A DNA stretch of 64,000 nt from an uncultured Granulosicoccaceae bacterium (GCA_937998875.1 CALLBO010000009.1:62001-126000), one strand, 5' to 3'; shown: positions 45,937-56,195, numbered from the stretch's first letter. Numbers and translations are program-made. Notes: a model not told the origin generated them from the sequence alone.

Positions 45937-48168
45937 ATGGCAAACAATACGGACAACAAGCAAACCTGCCAGGAAGACCCAGACTCGACCTTACTGGACA
46001 GCGTACAACACGTATCCGCTGAACTGCTGAAGATTATAGAGGCACGGCATCATGATCCATTCTCCATTCTGGGAAAGCACGCTGATACCATAAGAGTGTT
46101 TGTACCACATACGCAGGAAGTATCACTTACCGATGATCAAAACTCATTGCATTCATTTACGCGATTGGAAAACACCGACTGCTTCACACTGACACACCCA
46201 GATCTCCCGGATCGTTATAAGCTGACGCTCAAAGATGCGAATCACAATGTACGCACAATCGATGACCCGTATCGATTTGCTCCGCAGATTGGCGACATCG
46301 ATCTACATCTTTTCAATGAAGGTAAACACTGGCAACTGTACAACGTACTTGGTGCACATCAGCGTAATGTCGATAATGTCCCAGGCACCCTGTTCGCAGT
46401 ATGGGCGCCAGGTGCCGAGCGTATCAGCGTTGTCGGTGAATTCAACCAGTGGGATGGCAGAATCCACCCGATGCGCAGCCGTGGTGAGAGCGGTGTATGG
46501 GAGTTGTTTCTACCCGCTATAACACCCGGAACACAGTACAAGTTTGAGATACGCGATAAGAGTGGTGCAATCTATCTGAAACAAGATCCATTTGCCAATC
46601 AATTTGAATTGAGACCGGACACTGCATCCATAACCTTTGAAACCACATTCCAATGGACCGATCAGACATGGCAGGATCACAAAACTAATTCAGCGTGGCA
46701 GCACACACCCTATTCAATCTATGAAGTGCATCTGGGTTCATGGCAAAGAACTGATGACAATCAATTTCTAAACTACAAAATCCTCGCTCACAAACTCGTA
46801 GAATATGTGCTATTTATGGGATTTACACATATAGAGCTACTGCCAATCACCGAGCATCCGCTGGATGACTCATGGGGTTATCAGGTAACAGGCTACTTCG
46901 CTGCCAGCAGTCGATTCGGCACACCCGATGAGTTGCGTTATTTTATAAATCACTGCCACAACTCCGGCATCGGCGTCATTCTCGATTGGGTGCCAGCGCA
47001 CTTTCCCCGCGACGCCCCGGGCCTCGCACGCTTCGACGGCACCGCCCTGTATGAACACGAAGATCCACGACGCGGTGAACATCGCGACTGGGGTACGCTG
47101 ATATTTAACTATGGCCGCAATGAAGTTAGAAATTTTCTTATCGCCTCAGCACTTTACTGGTTAAAAGAATTCCATATAGACGGACTACGCGTTGATGCCG
47201 TTGCCAGCATGTTATACCTTGATTACTCACGCGAAGACGGTGACTGGCTACCCAATCATACAGGTGGCCGAGAAAACCTCGAAGCGATAACGTTTCTCAA
47301 AGAACTCAATACCATCACCCAAACTGAATCACCGGGTGCTTTGATCATTGCAGAAGAAAGTACTTCATGGCCGCAGGTATCCAGACCACCGGAGATCGGT
47401 GGGCTCGGCTTCACAATGAAATGGAATATGGGTTGGATGCATGACTCGCTTGAATATATCCAACATGATTCCGTGCACCGAAAGCATCATCACCACAATC
47501 TTACGTTTGGTTTACTGTATGCATTCACTGAAAACTTCGTCCTGCCGTATAGCCACGATGAAGTTGTTCACGGTAAAGGCTCAATGCTCGAAAGAATGCC
47601 CGGAGACGACTGGCAGCAATTTGCCAACCTGCGATTATTGTACTGCTTTCAATTCACTCTGCCCGGTAAGAAGCTACTTTTTCAGGGACTCGAATTTGCA
47701 CAACGCAGAGAGTGGGATTTTAAAAACGCACTTGACTGGCACCTGGCAGACGCACCGGCACATCGAGGGATTATGACGCTGGTAATTGCACTGAACCAGT
47801 TATACAAGAATCACCCGGCTTTGTACGAACTGGACTTTGATGCGAATGGATTTGAATGGATAAACGCCAACGATGGTGAAAATTCAATACTGAGCTTCTA
47901 CCGGCACTCAAAAAACCAATCTGAGTCTCTAATGGTGTTGCTTAATTTCACCCCGGTCCCGAGAGACAACTACGAAGTTGGCGTCGATGCCGCCGGTACC
48001 TACATTGAGCTCTTCAACTCTGATAATGAAAAATACGGCGGCAGCAACTATGGCAATCACAGCGCAATTGTAACCCATCACTACGCAAGTTCAGGCCATG
48101 AACATACATTGGCGATCAAGTTACCCCCTCTGGGTGCTGTTGTTTTAAAATACGTGTCAGATCACTAA
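45937..48168 (+). CDS. glgB: 1,4-alpha-glucan branching enzyme GlgB
   Basis: GlgB cuts an alpha-1,4 chain and re-attaches it through an alpha-1,6 bond, branching glycogen. The 743-residue protein has an N-terminal N1 segment (HHDPFSILGKH), a CBM48 domain with FAVWAPGAERISVVGEFNQWDG (about 150-235) and a GH13 barrel with all four regions: DWVPAHFPRD, GLRVDAVASMLYLDY (nucleophile Asp), IIAEESTSWP (acid/base Glu) and VLPYSHDEVVHGKGSM. The all-beta C-terminal domain completes it. glgA starts 45 bp downstream. Confidence 0.97.
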   Translation: MANNTDNKQTCQEDPDSTLLDSVQHVSAELLKIIEARHHDPFSILGKHADTIRVFVPHTQEVSLTDDQNSLHSFTRLENTDCFTLTHPDLPDRYKLTLKDANHNVRTIDDPYRFAPQIGDIDLHLFNEGKHWQLYNVLGAHQRNVDNVPGTLFAVWAPGAERISVVGEFNQWDGRIHPMRSRGESGVWELFLPAITPGTQYKFEIRDKSGAIYLKQDPFANQFELRPDTASITFETTFQWTDQTWQDHKTNSAWQHTPYSIYEVHLGSWQRTDDNQFLNYKILAHKLVEYVLFMGFTHIELLPITEHPLDDSWGYQVTGYFAASSRFGTPDELRYFINHCHNSGIGVILDWVPAHFPRDAPGLARFDGTALYEHEDPRRGEHRDWGTLIFNYGRNEVRNFLIASALYWLKEFHIDGLRVDAVASMLYLDYSREDGDWLPNHTGGRENLEAITFLKELNTITQTESPGALIIAEESTSWPQVSRPPEIGGLGFTMKWNMGWMHDSLEYIQHDSVHRKHHHHNLTFGLLYAFTENFVLPYSHDEVVHGKGSMLERMPGDDWQQFANLRLLYCFQFTLPGKKLLFQGLEFAQRREWDFKNALDWHLADAPAHRGIMTLVIALNQLYKNHPALYELDFDANGFEWINANDGENSILSFYRHSKNQSESLMVLLNFTPVPRDNYEVGVDAAGTYIELFNSDNEKYGGSNYGNHSAIVTHHYASSGHEHTLAIKLPPLGAVVLKYVSDH

Positions 48169-48213
48169 GACCTAAACATCTTCGGCTAAAACGAAAACCC
48201 GAAACACAAATTT

Positions 48214-49680
48214 GTGAAGCACAACGATTTACATATTCTGTTTGCCTGCAGCGAACTTACCCCATGGGTTAAAACCGGTGGCCTGGCTGACGTTTGTGGC
48301 AGCTTGCCGCGCGCTCTACAGCAACACAATGTCGACGTCCGGGTAGTAATACCCGGCTACAAAGACGTTCTGGATCGGATACAGCCACCGGCATTTGTAG
48401 CATTACTCAATCTGCCTTTAGGTACCGTCACCCTATGTCAGTCTACGCTGAACGGCGTCGATGTCTTGTTGGTGAATCATGAGTTATTTACCAATCGCAC
48501 CGGTAACCCGTATATGTCTGACGCGGATCGTCCATGGCCAGACAACGCACTACGTTTTGCGCTCTTTTCCCAGGCAGTTTGCGAGATAGCGAATCGTGCA
48601 AGTGAAACAGAATGGCAACCGGACCTGGTGCACTGCCATGATTGGCAGACAGGCCTTATTCCCGCGCTACTGTCACTGCAGATTGATGCCCCTGCAACAG
48701 TATTCACCATCCATAATCTCGCCTATCAGGGCAATATAACGATGGGTGAATATCATCGACTGCATCTGCCGGAAGAACTGCTGGTACAGGATGGCCTGGA
48801 ATTCTGGGGACAGGCAAGTTTTATCAAAGGCGGCATTGCCTATGCGGATCGAATCAATACCGTCAGCCCGACCTATGCGGAAGAAATAACCGATAGGGAA
48901 TTTGGCTGTGGTATGGAAGGACTGCTACTACACAGACGTGGAAGTTTGTCGGGCATTCTCAATGGCATTGATTTACAAACCTGGAACCCTGCAACAGACC
49001 AGCACATAGCATGTAATTACACCGCTGACACGATCGAGCTTAAAGCAAAAAACAAAATAGATCTGCAAAAACAACTGAACCTTGCACCTGAACCGGACGC
49101 ACTGCTTTTCGGTGTCATCAGCCGACTCGCAATCCAGAAAGGCATTGATCTGGTCATAGAAGCATTTAAGAAGATAGAATCAGACACGCCTGATCAGAAC
49201 TTTCAGCTGGCATTACTTGGTTCCGGCGACTCTACATTACAAGCACAACTGGAAGAACTAGCCGATGCCCACCCAAAACGTGTTGCAGTGGTATTTGACT
49301 TTGATGAAAAACTTTCACACAAGATTGAAGCTGGTGCTGATGTGTTTCTGATGCCCTCACGTTATGAACCGTGTGGACTCAATCAAATGTACAGTCATCG
49401 CTACGGCACCCTTCCGCTAGTCACCCGTGTAGGCGGATTGGCAGATACCGTAAACGATTACACCGATGGTCTGGATTCAGCCAACGGCTTTGTTATTGAG
49501 TCCGCCGACGCAACATTATTAGGTAGCGAAATGCTCAACGCCGTAGAGCGTTTTCGCGACAAGGCGGGATGGCACCAGATGCAGCGCAATGCAATGTCTG
49601 CAGACTACAGCTGGGCCGAAAGTGCATCACACTACATTCGAATGTACAGCGACATTCTTGAAGAGCGCAACGTCATATAG
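48214..49680 (+). CDS. glgA: Glycogen synthase GlgA
   Basis: GlgA is a GT5 glycosyltransferase that adds glucose from ADP-glucose to the non-reducing ends of glycogen. The 488-residue protein has the N-terminal KTGGLADVCGSLPRAL ADP-glucose-binding motif, HCHDWQTGLIPAL, TVFTIHNLAYQG, and the C-terminal SRYEPCGLNQMYSHRYGTLPLVTRVGGLADTV with the conserved Glu/Gly. Translation starts at GTG 48214; no ATG is available in frame near the conserved LHILFACSEL strand. It is 45 bp after glgB and likely cotranscribed. Confidence 0.96.
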   Translation: MKHNDLHILFACSELTPWVKTGGLADVCGSLPRALQQHNVDVRVVIPGYKDVLDRIQPPAFVALLNLPLGTVTLCQSTLNGVDVLLVNHELFTNRTGNPYMSDADRPWPDNALRFALFSQAVCEIANRASETEWQPDLVHCHDWQTGLIPALLSLQIDAPATVFTIHNLAYQGNITMGEYHRLHLPEELLVQDGLEFWGQASFIKGGIAYADRINTVSPTYAEEITDREFGCGMEGLLLHRRGSLSGILNGIDLQTWNPATDQHIACNYTADTIELKAKNKIDLQKQLNLAPEPDALLFGVISRLAIQKGIDLVIEAFKKIESDTPDQNFQLALLGSGDSTLQAQLEELADAHPKRVAVVFDFDEKLSHKIEAGADVFLMPSRYEPCGLNQMYSHRYGTLPLVTRVGGLADTVNDYTDGLDSANGFVIESADATLLGSEMLNAVERFRDKAGWHQMQRNAMSADYSWAESASHYIRMYSDILEERNVI

Positions 49681-49717
49681 GCAGCGATTCTGAATCCGAG
49701 CCATATTCAACAGGTTT

Positions 49718-50263
49718 CTAAAGCGAATCGAATGCTTTGGTAAATCCACTCAGTGAAATATTGATATCAATCGGTCCTGCCCCTTCTGCCGCAACAGTCA
49801 CCAACGCATTGTTGCCACGCTTTAAACTGGCTATAACATCAGTGCTGAGCGGTTCCCGAACAAGACACCCGTGTTGCTGACAGATACGAAACGGCGCACC
49901 GCGCTCTTCACCATCATCAATTTTCAGCCGAAGCCCAAACTCCAGCAAGACACCGAGTGGTGTGATGATATCTGCCACCGCTGCAATCTTAACACCTTCA
50001 ATCTCAGCGTTTTCATCATCGACTTTTCTAACCACAAACTCTATTGCAGGCGAGCCTTGCGGGTCCTTACCCAGCTGAGTCATCGCACATGATCCATTTC
50101 CCTCAGCATCACAGATCACACCCCAGTCACCGATTTGTGTGACTTCGGGCTGCACAGCTGCTGCATCTTCGCTACCGAGGTCACTGATTTTTTGTGCCTG
50201 TGCTGCAGACAACGGCAGGGACAATAGCAGCGCGCCGTAAATGGTATGTTTCAACTTATTCAT
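49718..50263 (-). CDS. Invasion-associated locus B (IalB) family periplasmic protein
   Basis: The 181-residue protein has a signal peptide (1-23, ending SAAQA) followed by an IalB-family domain: IGDWGVICDAEGNGSCAMTQ, the ITPLGVLLEFGLRLKIDDG segment, and APFRICQQHGCLVREPLS, with four Cys in two pairs that probably form periplasmic disulfides. The name comes from Bartonella invasion work; in free-living bacteria the function is unknown and no invasion role is implied. It is convergent with glgA. Confidence 0.85.
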   Translation of the reverse strand: MNKLKHTIYGALLLSLPLSAAQAQKISDLGSEDAAAVQPEVTQIGDWGVICDAEGNGSCAMTQLGKDPQGSPAIEFVVRKVDDENAEIEGVKIAAVADIITPLGVLLEFGLRLKIDDGEERGAPFRICQQHGCLVREPLSTDVIASLKRGNNALVTVAAEGAGPIDINISLSGFTKAFDSL

Positions 50264-50438
50264 CGAATAATTCCGTCAATTTTATTTAGCTCACTTCCAA
50301 CAGGCAATTGTCAGCGCAAAGCATCAATGAGTGTGAAACTGTGCCAAGCTGTAAGATCAATCGCACCGTAGAAAGTTGCACTTGAATTGCTGCACTCAGG
50401 ATGCACCGGGTCTGTACTCAGGGTTCCGGTACTGTTTC

Positions 50439-52274
50439 TCACCCTCGGCCACGCCTCTGCCTGCCTCTATTGAGGGGAGCTGCTTTATCAAACAACTCCA
50501 CCAACTGCGTTGTCATTACACTCGCCAACTCGCTGACATTCCCAATCGTTGCTGCCCGTTTGTAGTACTGGGTGACGTCGTGACCTATGCCAATTGCTGT
50601 TAGTTCAATTTCAGGATCATTTTCGATCTGTTTTATCGTTTCCTGCAAATGACGCTCAAGGAACTTACCCGGGTTGGCAGACAAGGTGGAATCATCTATC
50701 GGTGCGCCGTCTGATATCACCATGAGAATTTTGCGCTTTTCAGGTCGCACCATCACTCTCTGATAGGCCCAGCTAAGCGCCTCACCATCTATATTCTCTT
50801 TCAGCAAACCTTTACGCAGCATTAACCCGAGGTTGTTTCGACCACGCCGCCAGGGCGTATCAGCTGCTTTGTAAATGATATGGCGCAAATCATTAAGCCT
50901 GCCTGGGTTGTGTGGCTGTCCGGCAATTACCCACTTGTTTCTCGCCTGTCCGCCTTTCCAGGCCCGTGTGGTAAAGCCGAGAATTTCAACACTGACCCCG
51001 CAGCGCTCAAGTGTGTGCGCGAGTACATCAGCGCAACTTGCCGCAACTACAATGGATCTGCCGTGCATAGAGCCGGAATTATCTATCAGTAGCGTGACTA
51101 CGGTATCGCGGAACCTGGATTCTTTCTCCTGCTTGAAAGACAGGGGCTGCATCGGATCTGTGACGACGCGAGTCAGTCTTGCGGTATCCAGTACCCCTTC
51201 TTCCTGGTCAAAATTCCAGGAACGATTCTGGTGCGCCAGTAAGTGTCTTTGCAGACGGTTAGCAAAGCGGCCAATTGAAGTTTGCAGGTCACCAACGTGT
51301 TCATCGAGCCTTTCACGCAGACGACGCAGCTCAGGTACATCACACAAATCAAGCGGTGCTACGACTTCGTCAAACTCGGTGGTGTAGACGTGATACTTGG
51401 CTGCTGCAGCACCACTGGCCTCCTGAATTGATGCGCCCGGTGTTTCTGACACCTCAGCACCTTCAGTACCGGGATCCTCTTCAGGCTCATCCCCATCCCC
51501 TTCCTCACCGGCACTCTCCGGTAACTCTTCACTCGAGTCTGACTCGCCCGGTGGCAGATCACTGTCTGAGTCATCTTCGGGCGTATCCTGATCATCAAAG
51601 TCGTCTTCTGCGTCTGCGGCGTACTCACCGGCTTCAGCACCGTCAACAACATTCATTGCCACCAGCAAGTCGTTAACCTGATGGGCAAAATCCTGTTGAT
51701 CGTTTTGCGTTTCACACAGTTTATCCAACCATTCTGGCGATACCTTCTGCAAAGTTTCACTGCAATGCGAAAGTACTTCTCTGCCTCGATCAGAAACAGG
51801 TCTGTTCGTCATCCTATGGCGTAGTAACAAAGCCAGACCTTCAGCCAAAGCATCTGCGTAATCGCTGTCATTGTTTAATGCATCAAGACGATTGTTTAAA
51901 TTTACCTCGAGGTTACTGGCCACCCCGTCAAGGTACCTGGCACCAACTGATTCAACCCGGGTTTGCTCCACGGCATCAAATAGTCGCCTGGCTACCGGAT
52001 CCGCCGGGGCATTGCGTTCATGAATGTTGCCATCGTGATGCGCATGCCACAGCGCCACTGAATCCGCTTGCCCCCGGGTAACGGCAACTGACTCATCGTT
52101 TAAGCTATCTTCCGGATCTGATAGCCTGGTTCCTCCAACATTGGTAACACCCTGCCCGCGTTCGAAAGTTACCGCCAGCGATTCATCGTGCGAGACTGCA
52201 CGCGCGCACGCGCTGATAGATCTCTTTAGATCTTCCAGTTCTGCTGCAATTTCGGTGGATGATTTTTCTGACAA
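50439..52274 (-). CDS. cobT: Cobaltochelatase-type subunit CobT (VWA domain)
   Basis: CobT with CobS forms the AAA+/VWA motor that assists CobN in aerobic cobalt insertion into hydrogenobyrinate a,c-diamide. The 611-residue protein has an N-terminal helical domain (1-200), a long Asp/Glu/Ser-rich acidic linker (about 205-275) and a C-terminal von Willebrand A domain with the MIDAS motif DNSGSMHG around residue 395 and [11 protein letters not shown]. The C-terminus is Arg/Gly-rich (RGRQRRGRG). cobS lies 102 bp upstream. No cobN or other cobalamin gene is in the window, so the substrate might not be a corrin. Confidence 0.88.
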   Translation of the reverse strand: MSEKSSTEIAAELEDLKRSISACARAVSHDESLAVTFERGQGVTNVGGTRLSDPEDSLNDESVAVTRGQADSVALWHAHHDGNIHERNAPADPVARRLFDAVEQTRVESVGARYLDGVASNLEVNLNNRLDALNNDSDYADALAEGLALLLRHRMTNRPVSDRGREVLSHCSETLQKVSPEWLDKLCETQNDQQDFAHQVNDLLVAMNVVDGAEAGEYAADAEDDFDDQDTPEDDSDSDLPPGESDSSEELPESAGEEGDGDEPEEDPGTEGAEVSETPGASIQEASGAAAAKYHVYTTEFDEVVAPLDLCDVPELRRLRERLDEHVGDLQTSIGRFANRLQRHLLAHQNRSWNFDQEEGVLDTARLTRVVTDPMQPLSFKQEKESRFRDTVVTLLIDNSGSMHGRSIVVAASCADVLAHTLERCGVSVEILGFTTRAWKGGQARNKWVIAGQPHNPGRLNDLRHIIYKAADTPWRRGRNNLGLMLRKGLLKENIDGEALSWAYQRVMVRPEKRKILMVISDGAPIDDSTLSANPGKFLERHLQETIKQIENDPEIELTAIGIGHDVTQYYKRAATIGNVSELASVMTTQLVELFDKAAPLNRGRQRRGRG

Positions 52275-52376
52275 TTTTTCTGGTAAATCTTGTGGTAAAT
52301 TTTTCTAATAAATTTCCTGGGTAGTGTTATCCGGCTACCTGGACGTAAGAGGTGGCTACCAGTACGCACCGCATAA

Positions 52377-53393
52377 TTATGCCTGACTGCCCTCCTGGCT
52401 GATCTTTAGCGAAGACATATCGGCAGCGTCAGCTGATAAATCGCGATCAAACACACGCTGGTACAGTTCCTCCAGGAGATCGCGCTCTACCGGATCGCAC
52501 TTATTTAAGAAGGTCAATTCAAACGCCAACGCCTGATTGTTAAAAAACTGCGTATTCTGCGCCCAGGTTATTACGGTGCGAGGACTCATCACGGTAGACA
52601 GATCACCATTTCTAAACGCTGAACGAGTAAGATCTGCAAGTGTCACCATGCGTGCCACTGTCTCTTTGCCTTCTGTGTTGTTGAAGTGCGGATTTTTAGC
52701 CAGAACAATTTCTGTTTCCTTTTCGTGTTCCAGGTAGTTCAGCACGGTGGTAATAGACCAACGATCCATCTGTGCCTGATTAATCTGCTGGGTGCCATGA
52801 TAAAGACCGGTTGTATCTCCTAAACCAACCGTGTTTGCCGTGGCGAATAGTCGAAAGCTCGGATGCGGGGTAATCACGCGGCTTTGATCCAATAGCGTAA
52901 GTCTGCCGGCTGATTCAAGCACCCGTTGAATCACAAACATCACATCCGGCCTGCCTGCATCGTATTCATCGAATACCAGCGCCACATTTCTTTGATACGC
53001 CCAGGGTAGAATACCGTCCTGAAATTCGGTTACCTGTTTGCCGTCTTCAAGCACAATGGCGTCTTTGCCAATCAGATCAATGCGGCTGACATGACTATCG
53101 AGATTGATACGTAAACAGGGCCAGTTGAGTCTGGCTGCCACTTGCTCTATGTGGGTGGATTTTCCCGTGCCGTGAAAACCGCTCACCAGTACGCGCCGGT
53201 CAGTCGCAAACCCGGCCAGAATTGCCAACGTGGTTGACGGGTTAAACAAGTAATCTGTATCGAGTTCGGGCACCAGGTCGCTGCCAACACTGAATGCAGG
53301 CACTTTCATGTCGATATCAATGTCGAATGTTTCCTGCACTGATACTTCAATATCCGGTTTAGGTGCGTTGATGCTTGTGTCTTGAGTTTTCAT
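52377..53393 (-). CDS. cobS: Cobaltochelatase-type AAA+ subunit CobS
   Basis: The 338-residue AAA+ protein belongs to the CobS branch of the MoxR-like ATPases. Walker A is GFHGTGKST at 72-80, Walker B VALVFDEYDAGRPD, and sensor-1 FRLFATANTVGLGD. The N-terminal segment includes a VPAFSVGSDLVPELDTDYLF stretch characteristic of CobS. It pairs with the VWA protein CobT downstream, a motor-plus-adaptor module. In alphaproteobacteria cobS/cobT serve aerobic B12 synthesis with CobN; CobN is absent nearby. It is first in this pair. Confidence 0.9.
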   Translation of the reverse strand: MKTQDTSINAPKPDIEVSVQETFDIDIDMKVPAFSVGSDLVPELDTDYLFNPSTTLAILAGFATDRRVLVSGFHGTGKSTHIEQVAARLNWPCLRINLDSHVSRIDLIGKDAIVLEDGKQVTEFQDGILPWAYQRNVALVFDEYDAGRPDVMFVIQRVLESAGRLTLLDQSRVITPHPSFRLFATANTVGLGDTTGLYHGTQQINQAQMDRWSITTVLNYLEHEKETEIVLAKNPHFNNTEGKETVARMVTLADLTRSAFRNGDLSTVMSPRTVITWAQNTQFFNNQALAFELTFLNKCDPVERDLLEELYQRVFDRDLSADAADMSSLKISQEGSQA

Positions 53394-53712
53394 AGACCGT
53401 GGTCGTCACGTAAAAATGCCCCGAACTTCGTCAGGGCATTGTGTTTCAGAGAGAGATGCCGATGGGGTAATTCTACCTTTGTTTAGCGTTCCCTGCGCAA
53501 TTTCACGCATCGGTGATGGGGGTTTGCTCACAACCTGCAGGACCGGAATCGTGGCTAATGGTCTACGGGATCGCGATCAGCCTCAAGCACCAGAGAAGCA
53601 TTGCGTAACCGGCCACAACAATGACGTGCCAGGTACCGAACCGGGCAGAATCGGTCCGCGGTTTGGGCTGACACTGATACACTGTGTTTTTTAGAATATC
53701 CGGACGATAACC
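53394..53712. promoter_or_regulatory. Divergent intergenic region upstream of cobS with a leader hairpin
   Basis: The 319-bp region between cobS and the aminotransferase holds a perfect stem AATGCCC/GGGCATT (53415-53421, 53434-53440). Read on the minus strand it is followed by TTTTT, so it looks like an intrinsic terminator only about 20 bp ahead of the cobS start codon. That is the layout of an attenuator or of a terminator for an upstream transcript. I could not match the rest to a cobalamin riboswitch B12-box, and no gene is evident. Confidence 0.5.
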
Positions 53713-54579
53713 ATGGCCGTCGGCACGTCTTTGTGGACCTATTTCAACAACACTTGGCAACAGGGCAATACCCCGATTCTGGGTGCAGCAGATCATGCCA
53801 CCTGGCTTGGCACGCTGGTTTTTGACGGGGCCAGAAAGTTCGACGGTGTGTCGCCTGATCTCGACACCCATTGCGAGCGTGTCAACCAGTCTGCAATCGC
53901 AATGGGACTCGCACCGGGCATCAGCACTGAAGAAATGATTGGTATTGCCAATGAGGGCCTGGCAAATTTTCCAGCGGATGCAGCGATCTATATCAGACCG
54001 ATGTACTGGTCAAAAGAATCCGGCCCGAGCGTGGTAGGTGGTGATCCCGATTCGACCGAATTCTGCATGTGTCTTGAAGCGGTACCCATGCCGCCAGCAG
54101 ACGCCAGCATGACCCTAACCACCACGCAGTTCTGCCGCCCCAACCTGCAAATGGCATTGGTCAACGCCAAGGCCGCCTGTCTGTACCCACATAACGCAAG
54201 AATGCTGCGTGAAGCCAATGCAAAAGGATTTAAAAATGCGATTGTCTGCGATTCGATTGGCAACGTCGCAGAGACAGCAACCTCTAATATTATGATGGTT
54301 AAGGATGGTGAGGTGTTTACACCGGCACCTAACGGCACTTTTTTAAACGGCATTACCCGGCAACGCATCTCCATGCTTTTAGCGCGTGAAGGTAAACCCG
54401 TGCACGAACGAACACTGTCAGTTGAAGACTTTGCAAACGCAGATGAGATTTTCGCAACCGGCAATATTTCCAAAGTGACACCGGTTACACAACTCGAACA
54501 GAGAAAGCTGCAACCGGGGCCTGTCGCGCGAATGTGTCGAGAGCTCTATTGGGACTGGGCACTAAGCGACAAAAGCTAA
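53713..54579 (+). CDS. Class IV (branched-chain-type) aminotransferase
   Basis: The 288-residue PLP enzyme belongs to fold type IV. LVFDGARKFDG near residue 35 and YIRPMYW are N-terminal landmarks, the PLP Lys lies in ALVNAKAACLYPHNARMLREA, and VAETATSNIMMVKDGEVFTPAPNGTFLNGITRQRI is the conserved PLP-phosphate and dimer region. It is most like branched-chain aminotransferases, with D-amino-acid aminotransferase or aminodeoxychorismate lyase as alternatives. No ilv or leu gene is adjacent. The radical SAM gene follows 29 bp later. Confidence 0.86.
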   Translation: MAVGTSLWTYFNNTWQQGNTPILGAADHATWLGTLVFDGARKFDGVSPDLDTHCERVNQSAIAMGLAPGISTEEMIGIANEGLANFPADAAIYIRPMYWSKESGPSVVGGDPDSTEFCMCLEAVPMPPADASMTLTTTQFCRPNLQMALVNAKAACLYPHNARMLREANAKGFKNAIVCDSIGNVAETATSNIMMVKDGEVFTPAPNGTFLNGITRQRISMLLAREGKPVHERTLSVEDFANADEIFATGNISKVTPVTQLEQRKLQPGPVARMCRELYWDWALSDKS

Positions 54580-54608
54580 AGTGCCACAACAACCAACCTA
54601 ATAGCGTC

Positions 54609-56195
54609 ATGCATTCACAACCGATCAACTTTAGACAGAAAGTAGAGGACGTCTATCAGCCAACACCCGAAGATACTGTCGTGCTATGCACGCTGAACGC
54701 ACGCTATATACACGCATCGCTTGGCTTGCGTTATTTGCATGCAAATATGGGAGCACTAAAAGCCAACACCCGAATTCTGGAATTCACAATCAACCAGCGT
54801 GTTACTGACATTGCAGAACAGCTGGTGGCAACCAATCCAAAAATAATCGGCTTTGGCGTCTACATCTGGAACATCAAAGAAACTACCGAGCTGGTATCTT
54901 TGATAAAGAAAATAAGACCCAGTATAAAGCTTATTATTGGTGGACCCGAAGTCAGTTACGAGTTTGAAGACACTAAGATTTACCACACCTGCGATTTTCT
55001 AATTACCGGCCAGGCCGATTTCGCACTGAACAGGTTGTGTGAAGAACTATTCAAACAGAAAGCGTCACTACCCAAATTACACAGAGCAGAGACTCCTGCA
55101 GTAAAAAACCTTTGCCTGCCTTACGATTTGTATAACGATGAGGATATTAAAAACCGGGTGCTCTATGTAGAAGCATCGCGTGGCTGCCCTTTCAAGTGCG
55201 AATTCTGTTTGTCTGCACTTGATAAAACCGCGTGGCCTTTTGAGTTAAACAGTTTGTTGCGGGAACTTGCGATCTTATACAATCGCGGCGCCCGGCAGTA
55301 TAAGTTTGTAGACAGAACCTTTAATCTCAAAATATCCAACTGCACCACTATTCTGCAATTCTTTCTCGACCGCCTTACTGATGACCAAAATTTATTTCTG
55401 CATTTCGAAGTCATACCAGACAAACTTCCCGACGCACTGAAGGCACAGATCGAGAAATTTCCACCCGGCACCTTACAATTTGAAATCGGCATACAAAGCT
55501 TCAACACATCAGTACAGGAAACCATAAATCGCAAGCAGAATATCGCAGAAACAACAACCAACTTGCAGTGGTTGTATGAACACTCAAATGCCCACATACA
55601 CGCCGATCTGATATTCGGCTTGCCTGGTGAAACCCTCACCACCTTTGCCAGCGGTTTTAATCAACTCGTCGAGCTTAAACCTGATGAGATACAACTCGGC
55701 ATCCTCAAACGTCTGCGCGGCAGCCCGATAATCAAACACACAGATACCTTTCAAATGTGTTACTCGGATGAAGCTCCGTATCAACTGCTACAGAATCGTG
55801 ATATCGATTTTCAGACAATGCAACGGGTGCTGCGATTTTCACGCTACTGGGATCTAATCGCGAACTCTGGCCGATTTAAAAATACACTTCCGCTGCTACT
55901 CGGGAGTGCCCCGTTTGAGCGTTTTATGCAACTGTCAGACATGCTGTTCGACAAAACCGCGCAAACACACAAAATTTCCTACAACCGGTTACTGGCATTG
56001 GTCTATGACATAGCAACCGACGTAAATCTTGCGGAACAGTCCGCGCTGCTCCAAGCCCTGGCACAGGATTGCACCAGCAATGGTGACGCACATCCCCCTC
56101 GTTGGTTGCGAGAGCACATGCCTGTCGACCGGCCAAGCTACAAGAGCGAGGCTAGTGCTATCCCTTCTCGGCAAAATCGTCACTTAACTCACTAG
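54609..56195 (+). CDS. B12-binding-domain radical SAM protein (DUF4080 type)
   Basis: The 528-residue protein has an N-terminal cobalamin-binding-like Rossmann domain (about 20-150, including PKIIGFGVYIWN and IKLIIGGPEVSYE), then a radical SAM core with the 4Fe-4S motif CPFKCEFC in EASRGCPFKCEFCLSALDKTAWPF and ADLIFGLPGET. The C-terminal part resembles DUF4080, found in this family. The B12-binding domain lacks an obvious DxHxxG, so cobalamin may bind base-off without His ligation. Reaction unknown; related enzymes are methyltransferases or ring-forming enzymes. I use the ATG at 54609; an upstream ATG at 54534 would overlap the aminotransferase. Confidence 0.82.
   Translation: MHSQPINFRQKVEDVYQPTPEDTVVLCTLNARYIHASLGLRYLHANMGALKANTRILEFTINQRVTDIAEQLVATNPKIIGFGVYIWNIKETTELVSLIKKIRPSIKLIIGGPEVSYEFEDTKIYHTCDFLITGQADFALNRLCEELFKQKASLPKLHRAETPAVKNLCLPYDLYNDEDIKNRVLYVEASRGCPFKCEFCLSALDKTAWPFELNSLLRELAILYNRGARQYKFVDRTFNLKISNCTTILQFFLDRLTDDQNLFLHFEVIPDKLPDALKAQIEKFPPGTLQFEIGIQSFNTSVQETINRKQNIAETTTNLQWLYEHSNAHIHADLIFGLPGETLTTFASGFNQLVELKPDEIQLGILKRLRGSPIIKHTDTFQMCYSDEAPYQLLQNRDIDFQTMQRVLRFSRYWDLIANSGRFKNTLPLLLGSAPFERFMQLSDMLFDKTAQTHKISYNRLLALVYDIATDVNLAEQSALLQALAQDCTSNGDAHPPRWLREHMPVDRPSYKSEASAIPSRQNRHLTH

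Noticed and set aside
49718-50263. IalB-family protein as a virulence factor
   Set aside because: The family name is historical; homologs are widespread in free-living bacteria and nothing nearby suggests pathogenicity.
53394-53712. Cobalamin riboswitch upstream of cobS
   Set aside because: I looked for a B12-box and the usual long multi-stem layout on the minus strand and did not find one.
53563-53871. 102-residue minus-strand frame overlapping the aminotransferase start
   Set aside because: It is a shadow of the aminotransferase coding strand with no homology or start signal.
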